Both the position numbers and the translations under genes were made by a program. Positions 27,598 to 36,743 of a stretch of DNA of 64,000 bases are shown in pieces; position 1 is the stretch's first letter; the number at the start of each line of letters is the position of its first letter. Below the pieces are notes generated by a model that saw only the letters and a list, made by a program, of their open reading frames with translations, made no database searches and was not told the DNA's origin. The DNA comes from Hymenobacter gummosus (GTDB lineage: Bacteria > Bacteroidota > Bacteroidia > Cytophagales > Hymenobacteraceae), in the NCBI RefSeq assembly GCF_003970915.1, contig NZ_RXOF01000007.1:214876-278875 (forward strand). Reading direction: 5' to 3'.

Positions 27598-29572
27598 GCG
27601 GCTTGCGTTTGAGGATGAGGGCGTCGCGGTAGGCTTCGCTGAGCTGGTCCACCACTTTGTTGTAGGCCGCAAACTGACCGGGCTCGAGCAGCAGGTAGTT
27701 CACGTACACTTCCTTGTCCTGCACCACCTTGTTGCCCTCGCGGCGGTAGCTGATGCGGAAACCGGCCACCGGGTCGTCGGCCTGCACGTTGGCGGGCAGG
27801 TGGCTCAGGTCGTAGCCGGCCGGAATTTCAAACTCGGTCTGCTGGCGGGAGTGGCGGCGGTATTCGTTGGCGCGGGGCAGGCGGCGGCGCTGCACGTCGA
27901 TGCGGTCATTGGTTAGCTCCCGCTCCAGGTTCAGGTTCACGTACAGCTCGTCGTCGATGCGCTGCACGTAGTCTTCGAGGTGAAACTGGTAGTCCACCGT
28001 CAGCGGCTGCTCGGCCTCGGCCAGCCCGCCCACGGTGTACTTATCGACGAAGAATTTGTTGGAGCCGCGCTCCAGCATGCTGCGCACGGTGCGCTGCTGG
28101 GCGGTTTGGTCGGCGCCGCGCAGGGCGGCGGTGGCCCGGCCCCGGGCGTAGCCGGCCAGGCTCAGCTGCCCGCTGCCGCGCAGGGCGGTACCGTCGAGGG
28201 TGAGCTTGGTGGCGTCGCGGCGGGTGTTCTGCTCGCGCGTCACCACGGGCACCTCGGCCACGCGGCTGCGCTCCTTATCGAGGCCAATCAGCGCTTCTTT
28301 GCCCTGAATCATGGCCGTGGGCAGGCCAAAGGGGTTGTAGGGGTCGGTAGCGTCGAGGTACACCAGCTCGCCGCCGGGCCGCTCGTACACCGCAATCATG
28401 TGGTTGTCGACGCCGGGCGTGGCCAGCTCGGAGTAGCGGTAGGGCAGGTCGCGGGTACCAATCCAGGCCAGGTGCGAGTTCAGCCCGGCCAGCTGCAGCA
28501 TGCCGTGGGTGAGGCTGGCCATGTCCTTACAGTCGCCGTAGCGGCGGGTGTACACGGCCGCGGGCGCGTGGGGCACGAAGCCGCGCATGCCCTGCTCGAA
28601 GGCAATGTAGCGCACGTGCTCCTGCACCCAGTGGTAGATGTTGCGGGCCTTGTCGTCGGGGGTTTTGGCGGTGGCCGTGAGCGAGTCGACGAGGTGCTTG
28701 AGCACCGGCGCGGGGGCGGGCTGGTCGAGGTCCTTCACGAAGGAACGGTAGAGCGTGTACAGCTCGGGCACGCCCGAGAGCATGCGCTGCGGGCCCTTGG
28801 CCGCCGGCACTTCCTCCACGAAGTACACCACGTGGGGCAGGTACCAGGCGTCTTCGGGCGCTTCATCGTCGGTGGGCGGGGCGGGCAGGTTGTCGGCCGA
28901 CCAGCGGTAGACCACCGTGCTGCCCTTCTCTTCCTTGCTGAACTGCACCTTGGCCTGCTCGGCGCCGAAAAGCTTGTAGCTCAGCTTCACCGCCCGCGGG
29001 GCCGTCACCGTCAGCTCGGCGTGGCGCACGGGCACGCCGGTGGCGAAGTAAAACGGCTGCAGAAAGCGCGCGTCGCGGAAGCGCAGGGCGTAGTCACTGA
29101 TGGTGCGGGCGCCGGGGCCGACGTTCGGATAGGTAAAGCGCGTGGTGCGCACGTCGTCGAAGAAGATGCCCGGCCGCACCTCGAACTGGTCCTGAAAGTG
29201 CTGCACTTTCTGGGTGCGGTAGCTCGTGCCGTTGGGTACCAGGGTCTTGGCCTCAATCTTCTGCAGCTTGGAGAAGTGCGAGCTGAACACCCGGTCGGCC
29301 GCGTAGGCGCCGGTGCCCTCGGCTACGTGCAGCAAGTCGTGGTGGTGCCGCCCGACCACGACCAGCGAGTCGCCGCGCAGCTCCAGGGTCACGTCCTGGC
29401 GGTACTCCAGGAACACGGCGGGCTGCCCCGGAAACTGCTCCTTGGCCTGGGCCAGCAGCTGCGCCGGCTGCTGGGCGCGGGCAGTCGGGCCGTTCAGCGC
29501 GGCCAGTCCCAGCGCGGTCAGAAAGGTCAGCCGACGGACGGCCACAACGGCTCCTTGCGGCGGCTGTTCCAT
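27593..29572 (-). CDS. exported DUF3857 plus transglutaminase-like protein
   Basis: 659 aa from the ATG at 29572, chosen because it gives a normal signal peptide (RRLTFLTALGLAALNGPTARAQ). An in-frame ATG at 29614 would overlap the upstream YwqK gene by 14 bp. DUF3857 comes first (YRQDVTLELRGDSLVVVGRH), then a transglutaminase core with the catalytic set intact: cysteine in RRYGDCKDMAS, histidine in GVDNHMIAVYE, aspartate in YLDATD. A protease or amide-crosslinking role in the periplasm is possible. It is co-oriented with the large YwqK gene upstream and its cysteine-less paralogue downstream. Confidence 0.88.
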   Translation of the reverse strand: MEQPPQGAVVAVRRLTFLTALGLAALNGPTARAQQPAQLLAQAKEQFPGQPAVFLEYRQDVTLELRGDSLVVVGRHHHDLLHVAEGTGAYAADRVFSSHFSKLQKIEAKTLVPNGTSYRTQKVQHFQDQFEVRPGIFFDDVRTTRFTYPNVGPGARTISDYALRFRDARFLQPFYFATGVPVRHAELTVTAPRAVKLSYKLFGAEQAKVQFSKEEKGSTVVYRWSADNLPAPPTDDEAPEDAWYLPHVVYFVEEVPAAKGPQRMLSGVPELYTLYRSFVKDLDQPAPAPVLKHLVDSLTATAKTPDDKARNIYHWVQEHVRYIAFEQGMRGFVPHAPAAVYTRRYGDCKDMASLTHGMLQLAGLNSHLAWIGTRDLPYRYSELATPGVDNHMIAVYERPGGELVYLDATDPYNPFGLPTAMIQGKEALIGLDKERSRVAEVPVVTREQNTRRDATKLTLDGTALRGSGQLSLAGYARGRATAALRGADQTAQQRTVRSMLERGSNKFFVDKYTVGGLAEAEQPLTVDYQFHLEDYVQRIDDELYVNLNLERELTNDRIDVQRRRLPRANEYRRHSRQQTEFEIPAGYDLSHLPANVQADDPVAGFRISYRREGNKVVQDKEVYVNYLLLEPGQFAAYNKVVDQLSEAYRDALILKRKPL

Positions 29573-29600
29573 CCGTTTAACATCCGTTCCCATCGGCGGT

Positions 29601-32600
29601 CTATTTGCTGCCATAGACGTAGTTGTTCCAGTAGATGTCGGTGTGCTCGGGCTTGCCCTGGGCGTTGTAGTACACGGTGGGGCCGCTCATTTCCCCGTTG
29701 CGCCAGCTTTCCGCCGATTGCAGGGTGCCGTCGGGGCGGAAGTAACGGCTGAGGCCGTGCAGCTCGTCGTGTTGGTAGCTTTCCTCCGCCAGCAGCTGGC
29801 CGGTGGCCGAGTAGCGCCGGTGCACGCCCACGTCGAGGCCGTCGCGCAAGGTCCACTCGCGGGCCAGCTGGCCGGTGCTGTGGTACACCCGACAGGTGCC
29901 GTCGAACACGCCGTTGCGGTAGGTTTCCTCGGCGGCCAGCTTGCCGTTGGCGAAGTAGCTTTTCACGGTGCCGTTCTGGCTGCTGAGGTCTTGCCAGGGC
30001 CCGGGCTGCCCGTTCGGCTGCAGGTGGCGCCAGGCCATGATGGTGCCGAGGTGGTAACGCTTTTCGTACACCAGCTGCCCGGCCTCATCGAAGGTGCGCA
30101 CGTCGCCGTGCAGGTCGCCGTCGCGGTAGGTTTCCCGGCTGGCCACCTGGCCATTCGGGTGGTAAGTGGTCCACTCGCCCTGCCGGTTGCCGCTTTCGAA
30201 GCTGCCCTTGCGCTGCAGCTGCCCGTCGGCGTGGTAGTATTTCCACTCCCCGACTTCCTCGTCGTTCAGGTAGCTGCCCTCGGTGGCCAGCTTACCCGAG
30301 GCGAGGTAGCGCCGGTAGGCCCCGTCGCGCTGGCCGTTGCGCATGGGCACGGTGGTTTGCACCTGCCCCGAGGGGAAGTACCACTCGTTGCCGGTGTACA
30401 GGCCGCAGTTGAGCTTGATGCGCAGGCGCGGCTTGCCCGAGGGGTAGTTCAGCACGTAGCCGTCGGCGTCGGGCTTGAGCTGCACGTCGGCCAGGGCCCG
30501 GCCCACGGAGTCGTACTCGATGATGTGGGTGGGCAGGGTGGCCTTGGTCCACACCTCGCCGGTGAGCTTGCCGGTGGGCGAGTAGGTGCGGTTCAGCCCG
30601 TTCCGGTCGCCCTGGTAGAAGCCGTATTCCTCGCTCAAGGAGCCGTCGGGGTAATACTCGCGCCACTGGCCGTGGGCCTGCCCGTGCACAAACCAGCCGT
30701 CCTGGCGCAGCACCCCGTCGGCGGCGTACTGCTCGAAGCGGCCGTGCTTTTCGCCCGCCACGTAGGTGGTGCGGGTTTTCACCTTGCCGTTGGGGTGGTA
30801 GGTTTCCTGCACGCCGTCCTGCTGGTCGTTGAGGTAGCGGCGGCGCTCCGAGGGCTGGCCGTGGCGGTACACGTAGGTCCACTCGCCGTGCATCAGGCCC
30901 TGGCGGTAGGCGCCGCTGTAGTAGGGCGTACCGTCGGGCCGCAGGCCGCGCACGTTGGCGTCGGCGTTGCCCACGGTATTCTGCTGCAGGGGCTTGCCCT
31001 GCTTGTCGAAGTACACCGACTTGCGCGCCCGGTCGTGCTCGTAGCTGATTTCGCAGAAGAGCACCCCGTCCACGTCGTAGTCGCGGAACGTGCCGTGCAG
31101 CTTGCCGTCCTTGTCGTAGTTGTTCTCCATCGACAGCTTGCCGTCGGCGTAGTAGGTTTTCCACTGGCCGGTGCGTTTGCCCTTGCTGAAGGTGCCCGTT
31201 TCGCGCACCTGCCCGTTGGGGAAGTAGTCGGTGCACAGGCCGTGCAGCTCCCCGTTCAGGCGCTGGGCGCGGCGCTCCACGCGCTTGCCCGGCCCGCCAA
31301 AGTAGGTTACCGCCTCGCCGCTCATCTGCCCGCCGCTCATGGTGGCGTCGCCCTCGGGCGTGCCGTCGGAGTAGAAGCCGCTTACCAAGCCCTCGGTTTT
31401 GTCGAGGCGGTAGGTGCCGCGCTCCTCCACCTGCCCGTTGCTGTAGTAGCGCACGAAAGCGCCTTCCATCTGGCCGGCGTCGTTGTAGCGCCGCTCCTCG
31501 CGCAGGGCGCCGCAGGGGTGATAAATCTTCGCCAGGCCCGTCGGCTCGCCGTTGCGGTAAGTAGCCTCGATTTCAAGCTTGCCCGAGTCGTAGTACTGGC
31601 GGTAGCTGCCGCTGAGCTTGCCCCGCTCGTAGCTGCTTTCGCGCAGCAGGGTGCCGTCGGGGTTGAAGTAGCGCCAGGGGCCGGTTTTTTCGCCGGCGGC
31701 GTAGCTGCCCTCGGCCGCGGGGTTGCCCTGCTCGTCGTAGTACTGCCAGAAGCCCTCGTTCATGGGCTTGCCGGCGGCGTCGCGGCGGGCGTCGCCCAGG
31801 CCGCTCAGCTCCCCGGAGTCGTAAAACCAGGCCTCCACCCGCGTGGGCTTGCCGTTGCGCTCCACCATCTGAAAGTCGCGCAGCAAAGCCAGCTTGTTGT
31901 GCCCGTCGGTCAGCAGCTTGCGCACCTTGGGCAGGTTGCCCTTTACCCACTTGCCGGCCTTGGGGTCGTCGGCCGAGCACAGGATGAGGTAAGTGAAGGT
32001 GGTCAGGTTGTCGCCCTGGCGCAGCATTTCCACTACAGGGCCGTAGGTACGCTGCCAGAAATCGGCCGAAGCCTCGTCCTTGGCCAACGGAAATTTCTCC
32101 ACCAGCAGCTGGGTCTGCTTCACCACGGCGGCCTGGAAGTTCACCGGGCTGCGGTAGTCCTTGCGCAGGGCTACCCGCGCGGTCAGCAGCTGGTCCAGCT
32201 CAGCAAAGGCGTCGTTGGGCGTGGTCGAGGCCCGCTTGTCCTTGTCCGCCACCTCCAGGCTGCCCATCGACAGCTGCTCGGCCGTGAGCAGGGTACTTTT
32301 GCTGCGGCCGCCTTCGGGCTCCAGCATCAGGCTGGTAACGAGGCCCAGCAGGGCGTGGGCGGGGTGCCCTTGGTTTAGCTCCAGGTGGGCCAGCTGCAGG
32401 TGGCTGGAGGCGTGCAGGGGCCGCAGCTCCAGCCCGCGCTGGTACGAGGCCGCGGCGGCGGCCGTCTTATCGGTCTGCCCGGCCAGGGTTACGGCCTGGT
32501 TGAACCACAGGGAGCCGGCGTAGGGGTAGCGTTTCAGGCCGGTCTGGAAGGTAGCCAGGGCTTTATCCACCTGCTTAAGCTCCTCCAGGGAGTTGGCCAG

Positions 32601-32960
32601 TGCGGCGTAGGGCGAGGGGCTGCGCATGCCCAGATCGAGGGCGCGCTGGGCGGCCACGGCGGCTTCGGCGTACTGCTCGTTGGCCCAGTACGACAAGGCC
32701 AGCTCGCCCTGCACGTCGGCGTAGGCCGAGTCGCTGGGGGCCACGCGCAGGTAAGTGGCAATGGCGCTGCCGTACTCGTTCTTGTCGTGCAGGGCAATGC
32801 CCTGGCGCAGCGCCTCGCGGCCGACGAGCGGCAGCTCATTGGCCGGGCCGCTGGCCGGGCGGAAGGCGGTGGCGGGTACGGGGGCCGCCGAGGGCTGGGC
32901 GGCGGCACTCAGGGCGAGCAGACTAAGCAGCAGGGTGGAACCGGCGTAGCGGTGGGGCAT
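29601..32960 (-). CDS. very large exported TPR and YwqK/MORN_2-repeat protein
   Basis: 1119 aa from the ATG at 32960; the longer frame has no protein-like leader. A signal peptide (LLLSLLALSAAAQ) leads into a TPR-like helical region at about 40-250. From about residue 380 to the end there are many YwqK/MORN_2 units of about 20-24 residues with the pattern YxxDGxLxxExxYxxGxxxG. Such repeats occur in YwqK-type antitoxin-annotated proteins, but here they form a long exported beta-structure, not a toxin-antitoxin pair. No toxin gene is adjacent. It is probably an envelope scaffold or binding protein; the function is unproven. Confidence 0.85.
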   Translation of the reverse strand: MPHRYAGSTLLLSLLALSAAAQPSAAPVPATAFRPASGPANELPLVGREALRQGIALHDKNEYGSAIATYLRVAPSDSAYADVQGELALSYWANEQYAEAAVAAQRALDLGMRSPSPYAALANSLEELKQVDKALATFQTGLKRYPYAGSLWFNQAVTLAGQTDKTAAAAASYQRGLELRPLHASSHLQLAHLELNQGHPAHALLGLVTSLMLEPEGGRSKSTLLTAEQLSMGSLEVADKDKRASTTPNDAFAELDQLLTARVALRKDYRSPVNFQAAVVKQTQLLVEKFPLAKDEASADFWQRTYGPVVEMLRQGDNLTTFTYLILCSADDPKAGKWVKGNLPKVRKLLTDGHNKLALLRDFQMVERNGKPTRVEAWFYDSGELSGLGDARRDAAGKPMNEGFWQYYDEQGNPAAEGSYAAGEKTGPWRYFNPDGTLLRESSYERGKLSGSYRQYYDSGKLEIEATYRNGEPTGLAKIYHPCGALREERRYNDAGQMEGAFVRYYSNGQVEERGTYRLDKTEGLVSGFYSDGTPEGDATMSGGQMSGEAVTYFGGPGKRVERRAQRLNGELHGLCTDYFPNGQVRETGTFSKGKRTGQWKTYYADGKLSMENNYDKDGKLHGTFRDYDVDGVLFCEISYEHDRARKSVYFDKQGKPLQQNTVGNADANVRGLRPDGTPYYSGAYRQGLMHGEWTYVYRHGQPSERRRYLNDQQDGVQETYHPNGKVKTRTTYVAGEKHGRFEQYAADGVLRQDGWFVHGQAHGQWREYYPDGSLSEEYGFYQGDRNGLNRTYSPTGKLTGEVWTKATLPTHIIEYDSVGRALADVQLKPDADGYVLNYPSGKPRLRIKLNCGLYTGNEWYFPSGQVQTTVPMRNGQRDGAYRRYLASGKLATEGSYLNDEEVGEWKYYHADGQLQRKGSFESGNRQGEWTTYHPNGQVASRETYRDGDLHGDVRTFDEAGQLVYEKRYHLGTIMAWRHLQPNGQPGPWQDLSSQNGTVKSYFANGKLAAEETYRNGVFDGTCRVYHSTGQLAREWTLRDGLDVGVHRRYSATGQLLAEESYQHDELHGLSRYFRPDGTLQSAESWRNGEMSGPTVYYNAQGKPEHTDIYWNNYVYGSK

Positions 32961-33074
32961 AGAAAACAAGTCGAAAAAACACCAGAATCTACCCGCCGTC
33001 AACGCGCGTCGGCACGCGGATATTACTACAATAATACTAGGAAAACGGGAGCAAATTGTACAGCTCCAACCCAC

Positions 33075-33632
33075 TTATTTTTTCCCGCGTCCCGGCTTTT
33101 TGGTAGCGGATTTGGCGGGTGCGGCCGGGTATACGGCCAGCTCCTGGTAGCCGAAAGTGGGGTCGGTTTCGCGCCGGAATTCCACCTCATCGAGCACGGC
33201 CAGCACCAGCTCGGCGGTGGTGTACACCAGGCAGCCATCGAGCAGATGCCCGCCGATGGTGCGCCCCGTCGAATCGGCTACCGACAGGTGCAGGTGGCTG
33301 CCCGCCGCGCCCAGCGTGCCCACCAGCGACACGATTTCGAAGTGCCCGCGCAGCACCGTGGGGCCTTCCTGGTTGGCCAGGCGCAGGGTCACCTGGGTGA
33401 GGCTGCCCACGCAGGTCAGCACGGCGCCGGCGGGCAGCGGGTGGGTTTTGGCCAGGGCCGTGAGCTGCTGCCGCAAATCCTGGCCCGGCCGCAGCCGCAG
33501 GCTGAGCGTGTGCATGCGCGAAGGTTGCCCGACAACGGGCGCAACGGCGGGGGTAGTCATGGCGGCGGAAGTTTGGGCCAGCGCGGCCGCACTAAGCAGG
33601 CAGCCGGCCCCGGCAAGGAACAGAAAACGCAT
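33075..33632 (-). CDS. exported PPC/DUF296-domain protein
   Basis: 185 aa from the ATG at 33632. It has a clear signal peptide (MRFLFLAGAGCLLSAAALAQ) and then a PPC/DUF296 domain: HTLSLRLRPGQDLRQQL, GAVLTCVGSLTQVTLRLA, and the histidine set SHLHLSVAD ... GGHLLDG that binds zinc in bacterial family members. The C-terminal tail is strongly basic (KSATKKPGRGKK). In plants the domain sits in AT-hook DNA-binding proteins; an exported version cannot act on the chromosome, so the function is open. Repeat copy D lies just upstream. Confidence 0.82.
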   Translation of the reverse strand: MRFLFLAGAGCLLSAAALAQTSAAMTTPAVAPVVGQPSRMHTLSLRLRPGQDLRQQLTALAKTHPLPAGAVLTCVGSLTQVTLRLANQEGPTVLRGHFEIVSLVGTLGAAGSHLHLSVADSTGRTIGGHLLDGCLVYTTAELVLAVLDEVEFRRETDPTFGYQELAVYPAAPAKSATKKPGRGKK

Positions 33633-33663
33633 GCGGCTAAGGTAGCGCGGCAGCTCCTTCCCA

Positions 33664-33859
33664 GTCATCCTGAGCGGAGCAAAGCGGAGTGAAGAAGCTT
33701 GCTCCCGCCCTGCACCAGCGCTGACAGCAATGCTCCTTAGTTGACCAGAACAATAAAAGAAAAGCGCAGCCACCGCCGCCCACACGATTGGGCGCCAGCG
33801 GCTGCGCCTTGCAGCCGGTGCAGGGCGGGAGGAAGTTCCTTCGCTCTGCTCAGGATGAC
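33664..33859. repeat. intergenic palindromic element, copy D (196 bp, diverged)
   Basis: Starts GTCATCCTGAGCGGAGC and ends CTGCTCAGGATGAC. Central AAGCGCAGCC is mirrored by GGCTGCGCCTT. The middle has more changes than in copies B and C, but CTGCACC/GGTGCAG and the terminal blocks are kept. Confidence 0.85.
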
Positions 33860-33897
33860 GGGCTGATTTTCTTTATTCCCAATTCCTCCCAAAACAG

Positions 33898-33923
33898 AAA
33901 AAGCCGGTTGCAGCCGGCTTTTT
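33898..33923. terminator. bidirectional intrinsic terminator
   Basis: AAAAAGCCGG and CCGGCTTTTT around a six-base TTGCAG loop. It lies 66 bp past the stop of the exported protein gene at 33990-35240 and ends the sigma-factor operon. Confidence 0.9.
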
Positions 33924-33989
33924 CCCTTCACTCCGCGCTTCCTGCCTTTTCCGAAGCAGTCCGAGCGGCAAATCCTTCCGTGGGGTCTA

Positions 33990-35240
33990 TCAGCGGTTGA
34001 AGCTCACGCTGCTGTAGCGGGCCTTGATGTTGACGTTGCCGCCGGGCTTGGCCTGCGCGGCGCCGTACTGGCCCTGCATTTCCGTCAGGGAGGGGCTGTT
34101 TTCCTCGCTGCGCACTTTCACCAGGCGCTTGTCCATCAACACCTTACCATTCTCCGAATTGACATCAAAGGTAAAGCCCGCGTCGTCGGGGAAGTTCAGC
34201 AGAATGGTGCTGTAGCCCCCGTCGAGGCTGATGCGGCGGAAGTTGCGGCCGGTGGTGCGCACCTCGAAGGCCGGGCAGTACTGCACCTTCATGTCGAGCT
34301 GCTCGCCCACTTTGTCGATGCTGAAGCGGGAATAGCCGGTCGAGCCCTGCAGGTTGTACACCGTGCCCAGGTTCACGTCGCCGTACTTGCTGTGCACGGC
34401 CAGGCTCTGCACCGTGCCCATGTCGATGTCGGAGCCGTTGTTGCGCAGCTCCACCGTCTGGGCCTCTTCCAGCCGCAGCCGCGAGTGGTTGGCCTCGATG
34501 GTGGCCTGCCGGGCGTAGGGCAGCACGGCGGCGCCGTTGTTGAGTCGCACGCTGTTGCGGGGCCCGTCGAGGCGGCCGGTGCGCAGGCTGCCGTAGCACA
34601 CGGCCAGGTCGGCGTTGCCGGTCAGGTCGCCGGTCAGGCTCACGTCGCCGAAGGAGTTGCGCACCTTCAGCGGCGTGCTTTTAGGCATCCAGATGGTGTA
34701 GTTGATTTCGTAGATGCGCTGGCGGCTCCAGCACTCCTTGGGCATTTCGCCCAGCTGGGTTTTCATCAGCAGGGCGCCTTCCTGGCCGGCGGGCTCCTGC
34801 ATCAGCACCTGAATCATGTCGAGCAGGCGCTGGGCTTTGTCGTCCTCGTCGGCGCGGGCCACGATGTTGACTTCGGCCTTGATTTCGTCGCGCGTCCAGG
34901 TGTTTACCTGCACCCGGCCGTAGCGCGTTTCCACCGTCAGCGGGCGGCCGGCGCCGGCCTTGAAGGTCCGGGTGATTTTGCGGGTCTTCTCGGCCGTGAA
35001 GGTGCCGTTGTTGTCGGGCTCGGGCTGGCCGCCGTTCTGCTGCTGCGGCCCGTCGGGCTGCTGCTGAAACAGGGCGTCGGCGGCCTGGTCCCAGTACCGG
35101 TCGGCCGCCGGGGGGCAGGGCGGCGCGTAGCCAGCGGCTACGGCTGCCGGGCGCGTCTGGGCGGCCAGGGGCCCGGTCGTGGCGACCAGGGCGGCCAGTG
35201 CCAGGGCACCGTGCGTAAGGGGGCGGAGAATTGAGCGCAT
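33990..35240 (-). CDS. exported beta-rich protein (DUF4097-like), end of sigma operon
   Basis: 416 aa with a signal peptide (ALALAALVATTGPLAAQ). The second half is a run of short beta-helix-like strands (VRNSFGDVSLTGDLTGNADLAV, ELRNNGSDIDMGTV, VHSKYGDVNLG, STILLNFPDDAGFTFD) typical of DUF4097/putative auto-adhesin domains. Such domains are frequently encoded after ECF sigma and anti-sigma genes in Bacteroidota. It is separated by 31 bp from the anti-sigma gene, so co-transcription is likely. It may be a target or envelope-stress output of that sigma factor. Confidence 0.8.
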   Translation of the reverse strand: MRSILRPLTHGALALAALVATTGPLAAQTRPAAVAAGYAPPCPPAADRYWDQAADALFQQQPDGPQQQNGGQPEPDNNGTFTAEKTRKITRTFKAGAGRPLTVETRYGRVQVNTWTRDEIKAEVNIVARADEDDKAQRLLDMIQVLMQEPAGQEGALLMKTQLGEMPKECWSRQRIYEINYTIWMPKSTPLKVRNSFGDVSLTGDLTGNADLAVCYGSLRTGRLDGPRNSVRLNNGAAVLPYARQATIEANHSRLRLEEAQTVELRNNGSDIDMGTVQSLAVHSKYGDVNLGTVYNLQGSTGYSRFSIDKVGEQLDMKVQYCPAFEVRTTGRNFRRISLDGGYSTILLNFPDDAGFTFDVNSENGKVLMDKRLVKVRSEENSPSLTEMQGQYGAAQAKPGGNVNIKARYSSVSFNR

Positions 35241-35271
35241 GGGTGGGGCGAGCAGCAGGTAAGCGGGGAAA

Positions 35272-36030
35272 TTACTTATCGGCGGCGAGGGAGTAGGCGT
35301 CGTCGTGGTACTGGCGAATCTGCTCCCGGGTGCGCAGCTGCTGGTTCAGGATGCTCAGGCGCGTCTGCAGGTTCTGGTTCATGGCGTCCAGCACCGCGTT
35401 GGGGTCGGGGTTCTGGTACAGCTCGGTGCGCAGCTGCTGGTACGAAGAGTCCAGGGCCACCAGCTCTACTTTCCAGTCGGCGGCCTGGGGCACGGTGCCG
35501 GGGGCGGCAGTGGCGTCTGCCTGCTTCAGCTCATTCTGCTTTTCCAGAATCTGGGCGGCGTAGTAGGCTTCCATGCGGCGCACGGCGGCGTTCAGGCGGC
35601 GGGCCGGCGAGTTGGTGCCCACCGTCATGGCCTCGGGTGAGCCGAGGGCCTCGGCCACGGCGGCCGGCTGCGGGTCCAACTCGTTGACCAGTTCGGTGCT
35701 CGTATCGGCGCTGGCCAGGGTACCGGCGGTGCCAGCCTGGTCGGCGCGGCGCAGGCCGTAGCCGCCGGCTACCAGCGTCAGGGCCACGGCGGCCGCGGCG
35801 GCGTAGCGCTGCCAGCCGAAGCCGGGCGCAGCTTTGGGTTCGGGGGTGGCGGGTGCGGGCGGGTTCAGCGGCAAGACGTGGGTGGGCGTCTCGTCGTCTT
35901 GGTCGGCCGGCGCATCCAGGCGGGCTTCGATGGCGTCCCAGAGGTCGAGACGCGGCTCGAAGGCGTCGAAGTCGGCGCGGTTGCGCTCGACGAAGGCCTC
36001 AAGTCCGGAGTTGGGTTTCATGACAGTCAT
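35272..36030 (-). CDS. putative anti-sigma factor with one membrane segment
   Basis: 252 aa from the ATG at 36030 (the next ATG, 36021, is equally possible). The N-terminal ~70 residues are acidic and lack a recognisable zinc anti-sigma motif (no HxxxCxxC). They include a LDLWDAIEARLD motif seen in Bacteroidota anti-sigma-like proteins. One transmembrane segment (YAAAAAVALTLVAGGYGL, about 92-110) follows. The periplasmic part is helical, with coiled-coil-like heptads near the C-terminus. Its position directly after the sigma gene is the main support for the role. Confidence 0.7.
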   Translation of the reverse strand: MTVMKPNSGLEAFVERNRADFDAFEPRLDLWDAIEARLDAPADQDDETPTHVLPLNPPAPATPEPKAAPGFGWQRYAAAAAVALTLVAGGYGLRRADQAGTAGTLASADTSTELVNELDPQPAAVAEALGSPEAMTVGTNSPARRLNAAVRRMEAYYAAQILEKQNELKQADATAAPGTVPQAADWKVELVALDSSYQQLRTELYQNPDPNAVLDAMNQNLQTRLSILNQQLRTREQIRQYHDDAYSLAADK

Positions 36031-36110
36031 GTTCTTTCGCACGGGGCTCCCCGCGGCCGGGGCGCTGATTGGGTGGGGCGCCCTTGGGTGGCCGCTGTTG
36101 ATGAAACGAG

Positions 36111-36743
36111 TTAAGACAATCCTTGTTCGCGGGCCAGCTCCAGCAGCTTCTTGCGGGCGCGGCTATACTGCGACTTGGACGTGGATTCGGTGATGCCGAG
36201 GATGCCGGCAATTTCGCCGTGGTCGTAGCCTTCCAGCAGGTACAGGGTCAGCACGAGGCGGTAGCCGTCGGGCAGCTCCTGAATGCAGCGGCGCAGCACG
36301 TCGGCGCGCCACTGTACGTCGTCCTGCTCGCCCGGGGTTTTGGCGTCCTCCGAGGCGGCCCCGTCGTGCTGCTCGGCCAGGGGCACCAGCTGCAGGCGGC
36401 GGTTGCGCAGGCAGTTGATGCTCTTGTTGATGACGATGCGCTTGAGCCAGGAGCCGAACGAGGAGTCGCCCTTGTAGGTGTGCAGCTCGCGGAAGGCGCT
36501 CAGAAACGACTCCTGCAGCACGTCCTCGGCCTCGGCGTAGTCGCCGGTGATGCGCAAGGAGGCGTTGAACATCGCCTTGGCGTAGCGCTTGTAAATCTCG
36601 GCCTGGGCGCGCCGGTCGCCGAGGCGGCAGCGCTCCACCAGCGGAGCATTAATATCAACGTAAGCAACGGCTTCCATAGGCGCAGCAGTTGGAGGGGTCA
36701 GCGAATCACTAACGGCGGCAGGGGGTGGGTAAAGTTCAGACAT
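36111..36743 (-). CDS. ECF (sigma-70 family) RNA polymerase sigma factor
   Basis: 210 aa from the ATG at 36743; longer frames begin at non-ATG codons. Region 2 includes YKRYAKAMFNASLRI, DAEDVLQESF-type EAEDVLQESFLSAF and SFGSWLKRIVINKSINCLR. Region 4 has LPDGYRLVLTLYLLEGYDHGEIAGILGI and a recognition helix STSKSQYSRARKKL. It directs RNA polymerase to a small regulon, probably in response to an envelope signal relayed by the co-encoded anti-sigma factor. A divergent promoter region of 146 bp separates it from the FkbM gene. Confidence 0.93.
   Translation of the reverse strand: MSELYPPPAAVSDSLTPPTAAPMEAVAYVDINAPLVERCRLGDRRAQAEIYKRYAKAMFNASLRITGDYAEAEDVLQESFLSAFRELHTYKGDSSFGSWLKRIVINKSINCLRNRRLQLVPLAEQHDGAASEDAKTPGEQDDVQWRADVLRRCIQELPDGYRLVLTLYLLEGYDHGEIAGILGITESTSKSQYSRARKKLLELAREQGLS

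Larger units (their letters stand above)
33633..33989. other. gene-free stretch with repeat copy D and a terminator
   Basis: Frames crossing this stretch are spurious translations of the palindromic element. It holds copy D (33664-33859) and an intrinsic terminator (33898-33923). Confidence 0.7.

Noticed and set aside
29601-32960. Reading the YwqK repeats as an antitoxin in a toxin-antitoxin pair
   Set aside because: The protein is exported and very long, and no toxin-like gene lies next to it.
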